Positions 1 through 10,740 of a stretch of DNA of 64,000 nucleotides are shown here, in pieces. The DNA is from Ephemerocybe angulata. Taxonomy: Eukaryota; Basidiomycota; Agaricomycetes; Agaricales; Psathyrellaceae. Within the stretch, counting starts at the first letter, position 1. Each line of letters opens with the position of its first letter. Both the position numbers and the translations under genes were made by a program. The notes beneath the pieces were generated by a model that did not search any database, had not been told where the DNA came from, and worked only from the letters and a program-made list of their open reading frames with translations. The DNA is taken from NCBI GenBank assembly GCA_013368325.1, contig JAACJK010000219.1:1178001-1242000 (forward strand). Direction: 5' to 3'.

Positions 1-139
1 GTTGGACCTGGACGAAGAGATGGATGAAGCGCCTGCCCTGCGTCCCCCACCCACCCCGAGGCCCGTCATCGACGACTCGGAGAGAAATAGGTCCAATTCC
101 CCAATCCAAGAATTCGATATCGACCTCGATCTCAACTGA
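1..139 (+). CDS. C-terminal end of an acidic protein (5' part outside window)
   Basis: An open frame enters from the left edge and stops at TGA 137-139. About 45 residues are visible. They are rich in Asp, Glu and Pro and end in a short acidic-hydrophobic tail (FDIDLDLN). Nothing in this piece identifies a family. The following 690 bases (140-827) hold no convincing gene and probably contain the 3' UTRs of this gene and of the convergent gene that stops at 828. Confidence 0.55.
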   Translation, partial: LDLDEEMDEAPALRPPPTPRPVIDDSERNRSNSPIQEFDIDLDLN

Positions 140-827
140 GAAATTCGATCCTCGATGTCGTGTTTCGATTATTTGGGCACTCTTGCCGTGAATCCCATGA
201 TTAAGCGCCCACTGGTTAGGGATGGTTTGATAGCTTGGAAGCTTGGGTCAACCATGTGGTCGCAAAAAGGTTATTCGATTAAACATAGAAGCATAAGCGA
301 TACGAACAAGTAATGATGTAAACTAGACGTGAAGCCGAAATGAACTATGTGCATGTGCAGAGCAAAATGTATGGACGAGAAAGGGACCATTGGGTTGTGG
401 AGAATGTCCAAATGCTAATGGAGGAAGAAGACCAGAGCATGGTGGTGATTATGTGCAATCGCAACGGGAAGAAAACTAAACTATCCAATAGGCAGAGCAG
501 CAGGCGTTATCCTGCTGCGTGGAATGAGAATAATGATATCTACAAGTATCAATAACGACAAGACGAGAGTAATAATAAGTATGCAAGATTAAAGGGAGAG
601 TGGAGACCGAAGGGATGGTTCGATAGTGCCCATGTGGTGTTCAGTGAACCGAAGTACGGAGGAAATGCTGGAGGAGGAAGGTGGAGAATATCTATACAAT
701 AACAATAATGTAAGAAAACTGTGCGGAAGAGAAAACGAAGGTATCGGAGAAGGTAGTAAATATTAATCGAGGTTTGACTAGGGGAGAGGAGCATGATACA
801 TGCTCCGAGATCGACAAGGGATCATCT

Positions 828-3800
828 CTACGCGTTAGAGGATTTAGTTGGTTTTTTGACAAGCCAACCTGCCATGCTCACGGCTTTCGGACCATGCTTC
901 GCCTTGTACTGCCGCTCGAAGTTCATGCGCTGGTAATGGACACGCATTTGGAGTTGCTTTATGGCGGCCTTGGCCCTGGAACGATCCATATGTGCGGCAC
1001 GTAAATCGTCTGCAAAGATCGAATTAGCGCCATGAAGATACCGATATGAGAACTTAAAAGAGACGTACTAATCCTGGTGTGGATATCCTCTAGCAGTGAA
1101 TGGAAAAGTTGCAAATCGCCATCTCCCTTCGGAGCCTCTGACGTTAACAAGCCCGATGGCTTCAACAGCCTCGCTCCTTCGAGATCCACATACGCCTTGA
1201 TATTACTAGTGGCAACAGCAAGAATCGAGATGTAGAACTTCATCTCGGTGTAGTCGGTAGCATCAGTGACTGCGAAAAGGGTTTGACTCTTGGCGCCCTT
1301 CCGAGGCTGAAGCAATTGGTTGAGTAAACCCGAGAATGGAGCAGGGTCGCAGTACGATTTCTGGGAGGAGGGTTAATTCCTAAACTCATGGAAGTGTAAG
1401 TAGTTGGCTTACCTCTGTAATTGAGCTGGGAGAGTATCGAACGATGATGCTATATGCAACGAATCGGGCAATTCGCAAGGTCGCACCATTGCCGCCTGAA
1501 AGGAGAGAAAGTAATGCTGCCTTATTGACGGGTTGGTATCCTTCTGCTAACGCTGAAAGCCGTGCCGCAACGACGCTCTCCTATATCGCGATAAGTACAG
1601 ATACCAACTCGAGGCGATGAAATCAACACTAACCGCCTTCCTGTCGAATCCGTTAATGGGACACACCGCTCGGCAGACACCGTCAAGTGCTACCATTACT
1701 TCGCGACGCAAGTCAGAGCTTGTAGTGGAGTCCATTCCCAAGGAAATCAAAGCTAAAACGAGGTCGGGGATCTCTTCGGCAACGAGGCGTCTGGAACTGT
1801 GTAAGAAGTCAGAATCTAGCTGAGCTCGTACGAATAACTACGGACCTGGCAGCACGGGTAACCAAAGCAACGAGGCGATATAGAACTGCCTCTCGTGTAG
1901 ATGCGTCAGTCCGTGCAAACGGACCGCGATGCTCGAATTCCAGACAATTTGATTGAAGACGTTCTGGAGCGGCGCCCAGCTCAAGGAGTGAGCGAATAAC
2001 GAAGCGTGATGGGACAGGGCATTTCATCCTGTTTGAGGGTGAGGGGTCCAATAGGTCCAAAGCGACTGCGAAAGCAACACCAGAGAGTGGGGAGTCTATA
2101 AGTCTAGGAGTCGACGCTGTTGGAATATCAGAATCGCGCGGAATCAAGTGCGCCGGAAATCACCTACCAAGGATACATAAATCGCTCATGATCTCCGGTT
2201 GATCAGCCGCGGTAAGCTTGGACAGAGCGCCAGATTTGAGGATAAGCGTCGCGCGTGCAAAATCTTCGAGCAAAGAGTTGGTAGGTAGAACACAAGTATA
2301 GGAGCGCAGGCGTACCTTGGTTTTGCATAGCTTGGCCCAACATATGCAAGGTACCACTGTTACCGGCGGAGGCAAAAATGGGTACGAACGACTGCTCGTC
2401 GATAGCCATCGAATCCTCAGTCCCAGTAGCCCACAGCGGTACGCCGTATTGCAGCTTCTCAGCTAGCCTCTCTTCTACCGCCTTCGCCTCCAGATCCTCT
2501 CTGAGAATGCCGTTGATCTCATTGCCAGCCTCCTTATCAGATCCAAAGAGATCCTCTCCGTCTTTCTCTGTCAAGAAGAGATTGCGTGGTTGGTTCTCCA
2601 CTTCGTCGTCGTCGAGCTCCTCATCCTCGTCTTCAAGGCTCATTTCTTCGAGCAAAAGCCGTCTACCCAAGCTCGATTCCGCCCTCAGTAGTGCAGCGGA
2701 CCCTCTGCCCTTCTTTTCAGCCTGCGTCTGTTCTCTGATGAGCTGCTGTATAGGGTTTACAGCTTTCCGTGGCTTCCGCGTTGGCGGCGAAGGACCAGTA
2801 GGAGGTGAGAGCGACAAGCGGGGTGACCTGCGGAGGGTCGGAGATCCGGTCGATGATGCACCAAGTGAGGTGCGCTGGCGGGTAGAGCGTCGGACTTGTG
2901 GCTCAGGTGCGGCACTTAACCTAGGATGCGACGGACTGTAGACAACTTCAGCATATGAAGCCAGGGACGAATATAATAAAGACTGACGCTTTCGCATTCT
3001 TCACTTGGAACAAAGTTGGGAAATCCTCGTCGTCGCTGTCGTCCAATACATCGGGAACGGCAATATCCATCTCATGTTCTTTGGATTCGTGCAATGATTT
3101 TGCAGCAGCCATGGCTCTAGCTTTGATCTGCTCGATGACAAGAGCCGTCTTGGCTGCCGGATCTAGAGCGACGGGGGTCGGTGGAATAGCCGGAATATCA
3201 TCTGAAGCCCTGTCCGTATAAGGCGGGGTCAAGACGTGGCTTGAAGCAGAGAAAGATCCTGTAGTTTCGAAGCCATTGCCCGGTGTGCTCGGTTCGGTCA
3301 ACGGCTCTTCGTCAACTTCCATTGGTTCGGATCCGTCTGTGGAATGGGGTGTGGGTGGGAGGCCCTGCTTCCGCCACGTTTTGGGGCTCTCCCTTCCAGC
3401 GAGTCTCGAAACATTGGAGGATGGCGAGGACAGCTCCTCCTCGTCAGACTGACTGCTTGGCACAAGACTGGAAGTTGAACCTTGCGAAGCCTCATATGGA
3501 GAAGACATTCGCGCCTTCTTTCGAGGTGTGGTTAGGCCCGCCTATATCGAATTGGTCAGTGCGTCCCTTCAGAAGGCGAAAGCTAGTCAGAATTCCGGTA
3601 CTGACCTGGGACGACTGCGCTGGCTTGCTCTCCACGCGTTTCTTCTCTGCAGCTGAGGACTTGACAGCGTCAGGAGACCTTGCACGCTTCAGCGAGGAAG
3701 ACCTTGTTTGTTTTAGGCGCTGAGAATCCGCAGGTTTCCTTGGCGAGGCCCTAAGTTTGGGTGTCGAAACGTCAGCCCGAACGTTGGAGGCGTTGCTACT

Positions 3801-4004
3801 CGTTAAGGCAGAGACAGGCGTCTTCCTGGGAGTAGAGGCAGGTTGAGTCAGCGGACTCGCCGCGGTCGCTGCAGCCTTAGAGCGAGTTCGAGTCGACGCG
3901 GTGTCAGACACGGTTGAGCCCTGGGACGCGGCGGGCACGCGTTGGAACCAATTAGTGATAGACTGTTCGCCCTTCGCTGGGACCTTTTTCGCGGGTTTGA
4001 CCAT
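828..4004 (-). CDS. Unidentified nuclear-type protein with PIP-box-like N-terminus and helical C-terminal half
   Basis: I assembled nine exons: 4004-3606, 3541-2988, 2935-2316, 2263-2168, 2116-1846, 1796-1634, 1580-1413, 1360-1069 and 1009-828. They join without frameshift into 914 codons plus stop. The first residues contain GEQSITNWF, which resembles a PCNA-interacting peptide (Q-x-x-I-x-x-aromatic-aromatic, here shifted by one at the Gln). About 300 residues of Ser/Pro/Lys/Arg-rich disorder follow, with several SPR/SPK-like sites, and then an acidic run (EDEDEELDDDE). The last half is leucine- and alanine-rich and reads like helical repeats. It ends in a very basic helix (MDRSRAKAAIKQLQMRVHYQR). 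A nuclear, DNA- or replication-linked role is an inference. I considered a WAPL-type cohesin regulator but could not match its hallmark blocks. No function is assigned. Confidence 0.8.
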
Positions 4005-4947
4005 CGCGAACGGGACACGAGATGATGGTGGGAGGAAAAGGAGGGGGGAAAAGAAAGAATGCGGGAGAGGGCGCCATGAAAAGGGTTCATTGACGCGATG
4101 CGGACATTCAATCGTAGGCGACCACGTGATTTCAATTTATGCACCAACCGCACATATGCTAGAGCGCGTTTAGTATCCCTTCCCCAACCTTCCCCATATT
4201 TTATTTCCCTTGGTTTCCTAATTACAGGCGGCAGGCTGCCTTCTCCTTTAGCACATTGGCGAGGAGAACGTCTATCTACTGACTATAGCAAGTTGGACAC
4301 CGCCGTTTGGATCTTGGACAAGGGGACAAACCAGAATGGATCGAGTCAGACAATCGCCAAAGAAAGCTTGCGGAAAGCTGAAGACTGTGCCTACGCGGTT
4401 TCCTGTTGGGCGTTTTCAGCACAAGTACAAGGGGATCGAGAAGCGTATGAGCCATCACATACGCCAACGCCAATAACTTCCGTGCCCATTCCGTCACAAT
4501 GTTAGGCTTTGCCAAACCAGCAACGGTTTATCTTGCAAGCAATGTCGTTGATACGACTGGGGAGTAGAGCGATCCAGAACGAATCTGACGAGGATGGATG
4601 AAAGCAGAGAAAGGGAGCATGGAGGCAGGAAGAAAGGAAAGTTGAGACGCGAGCGGAGGAAGTTCAACTGTGTGTCATTGCTTGGTCCCAAAGCTGTTGA
4701 CCACGTGAAATCGCGTCGCGTCGCGTCGTAGAGAAGAGCCCCTATCAGTGAGGATGAGGATACTATAAATCATCGAAAAGATACATTAAGAAACAAACGC
4801 TAGCTTATTATTAGAGGTGTAGCGCTCAGAGGGCGGAATATGTACACGGTACGCGCTCCACAGTCTCTAAGTCCTGCGTTCAGGGCATTAGCAAGCCAGC
4901 AGTATGACAGGAGCTATGACACTCACCCCAACATGGCTCATTTTGGT
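4005..4947. other. Intergenic, no gene seen
   Basis: Open frames here are short and lack plausible splice partners. The stretch carries the divergent promoter side of the 828-4004 gene (a CACGTG at about 4122) and the 3' flank of the first F-box gene. Around 4697-4745 is a CGCGTCGCGTCGCG run followed by GCCCCTATCA, a combination that recurs elsewhere in the F-box array. Confidence 0.6.
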
Positions 4948-5929
4948 TCATTCAATTATCTTCGGCTTCATGCGACGCCTCTTGATCAGGTCCTCAGCGC
5001 GCGTCCACAGATTGCACCGGACGTTTGAGGGATCAGCCCATTCGTCCAGCAACTCGTGATAAGGCGCTGGGATGGCATACTCGTATTCTCCACCCAGTCT
5101 CGTGTACGCTGTGATGGCTCGTGGGTCAACTTCACCGTTAGAGAAGGCTCTGGCGATATCCACAATCTCGGAATCGCCGCGGTCGGTCCAACTGCCATAG
5201 CCAGGACCAACTTCAGTGAGTATGAAGACTCGAAGTGATTCGGGGCAGAAGGCCAAGATGCGCTGTGCCTGCTTGAATGGGTTCTGTTGCGTATTAACCT
5301 GCACGTCCAGGGAGAAGTGGGTGAGCTTTTTCAATTGGAGGAGACTCTCCCACTCCCAGTCAAAGGAATCCTTCCCCATGACATCGAGGTGCGTTACATT
5401 TCGGAAAATCGGGTGCGAGAAGTGCAGCTGATTTGCGGGGAAAAGTCTCCCCCCGACGGACAGCTGTGTGGGGGTCAGGAGATCGGTGGTGACAAGTTCT
5501 CTGAGCTCATCCGCTATTCGAGCTTCCGCGATCCAGAATCCAATCGACCATGCCCGGTGACACTTTCTGACTATGATAGGGACATCCTCTCGCCTTGAGG
5601 TGTGTTCGAAAAGTAGCGTCTTGACATGTGTGGCAAAGAAATCTGGTGGCTTGGTCGACTCCTCATCGCGGATTGTACGAGCGAATAGCCCGTTGCCATA
5701 CACAGTGACATTCCGATAGAGAATTGGCTCCACCCTGCTCGAATCATGTCTCAGAGATCAACTACTTATGACCAGCCAAAAGAGAAAAGAGCACTCACCA
5801 CAACTTCACTTTCCTCGAGATTAGTGCACACCGATAACCATCGCCATTCTCAGCAGCCGTTTCAAATATAGTCCTTCCGATATCCTCTGGTACGTCGGAG
5901 AAGCGCGCCAGTTTCTTGTCTGAATCCAT
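4948..5929 (-). CDS. F-box-like protein A (tandem array member 1)
   Basis: Two exons (5929-5799 and 5734-4948) give 305 residues. The ATG at 5929 was chosen because it gives MDSDKKLARFSDVPEDIGRT, placing the F-box-like helix (VPEDIGRTIFETAA...CALISRKVKLWVEPILYRNV) at the extreme N-terminus as in its three neighbours. The single intron interrupts the Trp codon of KLW in phase 2, exactly as in the other copies. The rest alternates hydrophobic strands and helices in a leucine-rich-repeat-like way (for example HPIFRNVTHLDVMG, LKKLTHFSLDVQ). Proteins of this type are expected to bind SKP1 and recruit substrates to an SCF ubiquitin ligase. The substrate cannot be told. The F-box is short and divergent. 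Confidence 0.85.
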
Positions 5930-6275
5930 TGCTCGGAGTGTTGAAAGTCAAGGTCGAAGTGCGTCAAGTTGGGACTTTCTTCAAGTTCAGCGACTGAAGG
6001 TCGAGCTTGTATTCCAAGAACGTTGAAAGAAAGCCGTAAGTTAATTGGTGAAGCCCCAGTATTGGAACCAAATGCCGTAAGCAATTGTGCACGTTACAAA
6101 ACCCCCTGAGACGCGTCAATAAAGTTGGATAAGGGACCGTGGCGCAGTTTTCAATCATGTAAGGATGAAGGGTATCTATTGAGTATATAGGATTCGGGAT
6201 TCCCTGCAGAGCTTCCCTGGCCTGGGAGCGTTACAATGGCCAGTCACGGTGGTATCCATGTCTTCCCATTCCTCG

Positions 6276-7333
6276 TCAGACCTTCTCCAATGTTAGTCTT
6301 TGATCATGACTACGATGAAAGGAAGATACCTTTAAATTCCTCCTACGCTCCTCAACCCTGCGTTCTGCCAATCCCCACATCGTTTCTCCCATGAGCGGGA
6401 CAGTAGCCCACTGATAAACGAACTCCTTCATATGGATATTGGGGATAGCACAACGATGGTGGTCGGGATTGTTCAAGCCCTGGCTGCACCCCACGACTGC
6501 GCGTGGGTCAACCTCTCCCTCGTGTATGGACTTGAGTCCCTCAAGCTGCTCGCTACCTTCCAAAAAGTAGGATTCAAATAGCACATACAAAATAAATATG
6601 CGCAATGTCAAGGGGCACCAGGCCAGTATGGCTCGAGCTAGCTCAGCCGGTTGGTATGTGTCGAATTGGATGTCCACGCTGATATGAGTAAGCTGCTTGA
6701 GTTCGGATAACGCCTCCCATGAAGACCATGACAACTCGGGTTCTTCGTCTTCCCAGAGAAGCTCTAAATGAGTGAGATTTCGGAAGATGTGGTGCGAGAA
6801 AACGCGCTCGTTCCGACGGAATATCGATCCTGGAACGGAGAGCCATGTAGGAGACAGGGCGGTGGAAGTCACAAAGGCCTGTAATTCCGAGGATATATGG
6901 CCATCTGAGAAGAAGCAGGCGAGAGACTTGACGGCCTTGCATGCTTTTAATATTGGGAGGACATATGGTGGGTTGACCTCAAAGCTGATCACCAGGGACT
7001 TGACTCGGGTTTCAAAGAAGTTGCGAGGCTTAGTCGTGGCCGATTTTGGATCACGTAGGCATGATACCGTCCTGTGAAAGAGCTCCCCTCGGCGTGCAGT
7101 ATTTAGCACGATATCGCGATACATCACGCGTTCTACCCTGTAGGTCAAAGGTAGGCCTTTGAGGCCTCATAGGTCACAGATTTCGACGGATATAGTTTTA
7201 CTCACCATATCTGGGTTTGTTTCGATACATGGGCGCAGCTGTAATCTTGACCTTCGGCGACGAGCTCGAAGATGATCCTCCCGATGTCGTTGGGCAGATT
7301 GCCGTAGCACGATCCACTCCTCACGCGCTCCAT
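6276..7333 (-). CDS. F-box-like protein B (tandem array member 2)
   Basis: Two exons (7333-7206 and 7137-6276) give 329 residues. The start at 7333 (MERVRSGSCYGNLPND) is chosen by alignment with the other copies. The frame stays open upstream to a further ATG at 7429, so a longer N-terminus is possible. The F-box-like segment is NLPNDIGRIIFELVAEGQD...HVSKQTQIWVERVMYRDI, split at the Trp codon by the conserved phase-2 intron. Later blocks match its neighbours: FFETRVKSLVISF, HHIFRNLTHLELLW, LKQLTHISVDIQFDT. The C-terminus is longer than in the other three and ends in a basic tail, and a small last intron there cannot be excluded. Likely an SCF substrate adaptor by family, target unknown. Confidence 0.82.
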
Positions 7334-7429
7334 GGGTATGAGGGTCCGACGGATGACCGATCTCCTCATATCAGTGATAGCAATGTTCATGGTGACGGTT
7401 GGAAACAGAAGAACGCATGTTACGTTCAC

Positions 7430-7983
7430 TGCTCACCGCTCAGTCCTATGTAATTGATGAAGCAATTAGTCAGCTTTCCGAGGCGCGTCGCGTCCATTTA
7501 GCCCCTATTCGGAGCGACTGGTCATGGTGCAGACCCCTGGATCTGGAGTTTGACCGGTGACCATTGGATATGTCCGCATTTCACACACGCCGTGCACTCT
7601 ATTACATTTCCTGGGAAGGATTGGGACGACTTGCCGAAAGTGTTCAGGGCGATTGAAGATACCCACTTCAAAGTAGACGCGCGCCTATTGATCAGCCCCT
7701 AATGCATCACGAGTCGTGTCCGAGTCTTCCGGAACCCAGGGTCGCCCCTACCACTTAGAGCAGCACCCATGCACCACGCACGCCGCGTTGCGCTTGGCTG
7801 GATGACGTTAGAATATCTTCGTCTCATTACGATAGGGTTGTTATGAGCAATGCATGATTGTCAGCTTTCTACTGCAAGGTGCATTTCCGTTCTATCCACC
7901 AGGATCGGGGTCGAAATTGTTTTGGCCTGTGTAGATCCGTGTAAGGTGTTACTCATCAGCGCTGTATGATGAGAGGGAAAAAT
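7430..7983. other. Intergenic spacer between F-box genes B and C
   Basis: No coding exon seen. It contains two copies of a GC-box plus CCCCTA arrangement: CGAGGCGCGTCGCG with AGCCCCTATT at about 7480-7505, and AGACGCGCGCCTAT with AGCCCCTAA at 7675-7702. The first lies about 150 bases upstream of the start of gene B and could belong to its promoter. Confidence 0.5.
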
Positions 7984-8959
7984 TCAAACCTTGCTCGATG
8001 AACGCTGGCGTTCAAGTTGCTGCTGGACGACGTCCCTCGCTTCGCTCCAAAGGTCTGAAGAGGTTGTCAATGGATGTCTACTTTCATCCTGAAGATTTTG
8101 CCAGCTTGCTGTCAAACCGCCGCTCGGGGGTGGGGGCGAGTCTTCTTCGTCTACGATGCGGAGGAGGACAACTCTGTGGTCGGTGCCCTTTTGAACAACG
8201 GCCTCTAGATCTGTCTCACTAATTTCGCGGTGGTGCCCTATCACGAGGACTTGGAGAGTTTGGGGAAGCTCTGCGATGATAACTCCGACCGTTTGTATGA
8301 ACTCCCTCGACGCAGTAAGGGGAATCAGACGAAGATGTGTTAACCCCTCCATACTCTTCAAAGTGCTCCATGACCACTCGGTTTGGTCTTTGAGCAGGCC
8401 AAGGTCCAGGTGAGTGACTTCGCGAAAAATTGGTCTCGAGAAATCGCGATCCGAATCGTCCAATGCAGAAGAGGTTAGAGAGAGTCGCCGGGGCGCTATG
8501 ACTGGGTAATTTGTCCCCATGAAGGCCCAAAGGGGTGGCCATGGCCGTGTCGCAACCCACAACGCGACCGACCGTACGGAGAGACATTTCTCCAGGGCCG
8601 GAAGGATATCGACGAGTGGAACATCCCAGTCAATGAATACGCTCTTGACGTGCAATGCGAAGAAGTTTGAAGGCTTCGTCGATATTTTGTCTCGGATGGT
8701 GCGGACGAAAAGGCCGGTCTGGTCGACAGATACTTCGCGATAGATAATCGGCTCCACCCTACCGAGACGCGGATGTGTGAGTTCAACACTTTCTCAGAAG
8801 CGGAAGGTGTCATACATACCATGATTTTACCTTCCTTGAAACTGTAGCAAGTGAAAGGCTATCCGCCGCAGACTTGATGGCTGCAAGCTCGAAGACATTG
8901 GATGCGACATCTTCGGGCAGACTGGCCCAGAGTGATGCGTCCCATGCCAAGGGCTCCAT
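7984..8959 (-). CDS. F-box-like protein C (tandem array member 3)
   Basis: Two exons (8959-8820 and 8758-7984) give 304 residues. The start at 8959 gives MEPLAWDASLWASLPEDVAS. The F-box-like stretch is SLPEDVASNVFELAAIKSAAD...VSRKVKSWVEPIIYREV, with the array's phase-2 intron in the Trp codon. Downstream are the shared blocks FFALHVKSVFIDW, RPIFREVTHLDLGL and MEGLTHLRLIPL. It ends in a Gln/Arg-rich helix (VVQQQLERQRSSSKV). Same length class as copies A and D, and no disabling mutation seen. Predicted ubiquitin-ligase adaptor by family only. Confidence 0.85.
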
Positions 8960-9299
8960 GTTGACAACAATAGTGAGCTTGGAATAGTAGAGAGGTTTCG
9001 CAGGAGTGAAGTGTCACGGAGGTTGGAACCAAGTTGGAAAGCAGGTTCTTCAATGAAGTCGTAAGCAACTGATAGATGATGAGTAAAGTGGAAGGCAAGG
9101 CTGGACTGATCCGGACGCGTTTGCTTCGGCATATGCCAATGGGTCAAGGGTGAGTTTACACGTCAGAAGAAATTTTTATAAATGCGAGGTATAAGCGCTA
9201 AGTAAATTGATTCTCTGGAGGAGGTGCATCCCTCAGGGCTGTACTGGTCAACCAGCCAACTAGTCAACTATTCACGGTCCGCGACATTGAAGGTTTCCG

Positions 9300-9324
9300 A
9301 GACGCGCGCCTATCAAAAACCCCT
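9300..9324. repeat. Repeated promoter-like motif in F-box array
   Basis: AGACGCGCGCCTAT at 9300-9313 is an exact 14-base match to 7675-7688. Both are followed within about 12 bases by CCCCTA. Related, less exact copies sit near 7480 and 4700. ACGCG resembles an MBF-type cell-cycle box and CCCCT a stress-response element. Neither role is demonstrated here. Confidence 0.45.
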
Positions 9325-9593
9325 ATCATGTAGTATTATCTTCTCGTGATAGATCAAGCTCAAGCCTTGGTTTGAGGGAAAAGGCAGACCAGTTCCGGCC
9401 AACCTCTTCCACCCGATTCCTTACGGGTTTCCCTTTATGGGGCATGAAGATTCGAGCGGTGTTAACTTGGGCGTAGGGATTGCGGAATGAAAGGTGATGC
9501 CTTCGACATATAATACGTTCAACAAGATCGTCTTCAATTCCTTGCCTGCGTACACCATTAGTTTTATTCAACTGGCCCATCCTTGCACAGTAC

Positions 9594-10568
9594 TCAGAGG
9601 AATTGAAGGCTCACCTGCTCCAGCTGGCGCTGCTCGATCAGTTTCTCGGCTCGAGTCCATACATCAGGGTATACCTTCGATGGGTGTTTCCATTCATTCT
9701 GCAACTCGGTCCAAGTCATAGAGAAAGTATGCCTGCAGGGCGGTTCTTCACCAGAGCTATCCCCGAGGAAGGCGACCGTAGCCCGAGTGTCAATACGACC
9801 TTCAGACATTGCCTTAATTTCACCGACATCTGCACCCCAGAGCACGCATATAACGAGCACGCGAAGGCTCGGAGGTAGATACTCGACATGGGCCTGGACA
9901 AACTGTTGAAGGTCTTCCACATAGGATAGGAAGAGGGATAGATGGGTGAGGGATGCCATCTCCTTCAATGTTGTCCAAGTCCAACCCGGAGATTCATTCT
10001 GTTCTTCCAAGCAGAGATCTAAGTGCGTAACTGCTTGGAAAATCGGGTGATGAAAGTGGCGTCCCGTAGGAGGAAACAGATCCGTAGGGAGGGATAGTCG
10101 TGTTGGGTTGAGCGCGATAGTAGATAAATTCTGGGATAACGAGGACTTGTATCCCGATCCCTGGCCCGTCCAAAATGCAAGTGATGTAACGGATCTGCAT
10201 TTTTGGAGGACCCCTGCAATGGCCGCATCGTTTTCTACCGACCCGAAGAACAGGCTTTTGACGTGCATGGCAAAAAAGTCGGGCGGTTTGGTTGAGGTCG
10301 GTGCTTTGACTGTGCGGAGGAAGAGTCCACCGGCGTCCACGACTACTTCGCGATATATGGAGGGCTCCACCCTGGTATACATACAATTCATTCTCCAGGT
10401 CTTTCAGACGAAACGATAAAGCTCGACATACCAGAGTTTCGCCATCTTGCACACCAGCGCACAGGCGAGAGCATCAGTGGTCGCCCTGTCGGCCACAATT
10501 TGAAATACGGTCCTTGCTATATCCTCAGGCAAGTCAGAAAAAGATGGTGAAGGAGGTGGCTGTTCCAT
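9594..10568 (-). CDS. F-box-like protein D (tandem array member 4)
   Basis: Two exons (10568-10432 and 10371-9594) give 304 residues. The start at 10568 gives MEQPPPSPSFSDLPEDIART. The F-box-like helix DLPEDIARTVFQIVADRATT...LVCKMAKLWVEPSIYREVVV is the closest of the four to a standard F-box. The intron interrupts the Trp codon in phase 2. Shared downstream blocks are FFAMHVKSLFFG, HHPIFQAVTHLDLCLEE and MASLTHLSLFLSY. It is divergently arranged with SSL1, whose ATG lies only 172 bases away, so the two probably share a promoter region. Confidence 0.87.
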
Positions 10569-10740
10569 GTGGGCTATAAGTAGGCTTGAAGACACGGACC
10601 AGTCGATGATGGTGGCTCGGTGGAAGACCCAATTTGTGATGAAATGATGCACAAGCAACGCGTCGGAAGCTCATTATGACTTGAACACCGTCCACATTCT
10701 CGCAACATTTCTTTCATTCTCCCTGCACTTTATATCAAGT

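Noticed and set aside
5821..6158. Minus-strand frames with NLTHFDLDFQ-like text, as a possible fifth F-box remnant
   Set aside because: Similarity to the LTHLxL blocks is too short. The region overlaps the verified first exon of F-box gene A in another frame.
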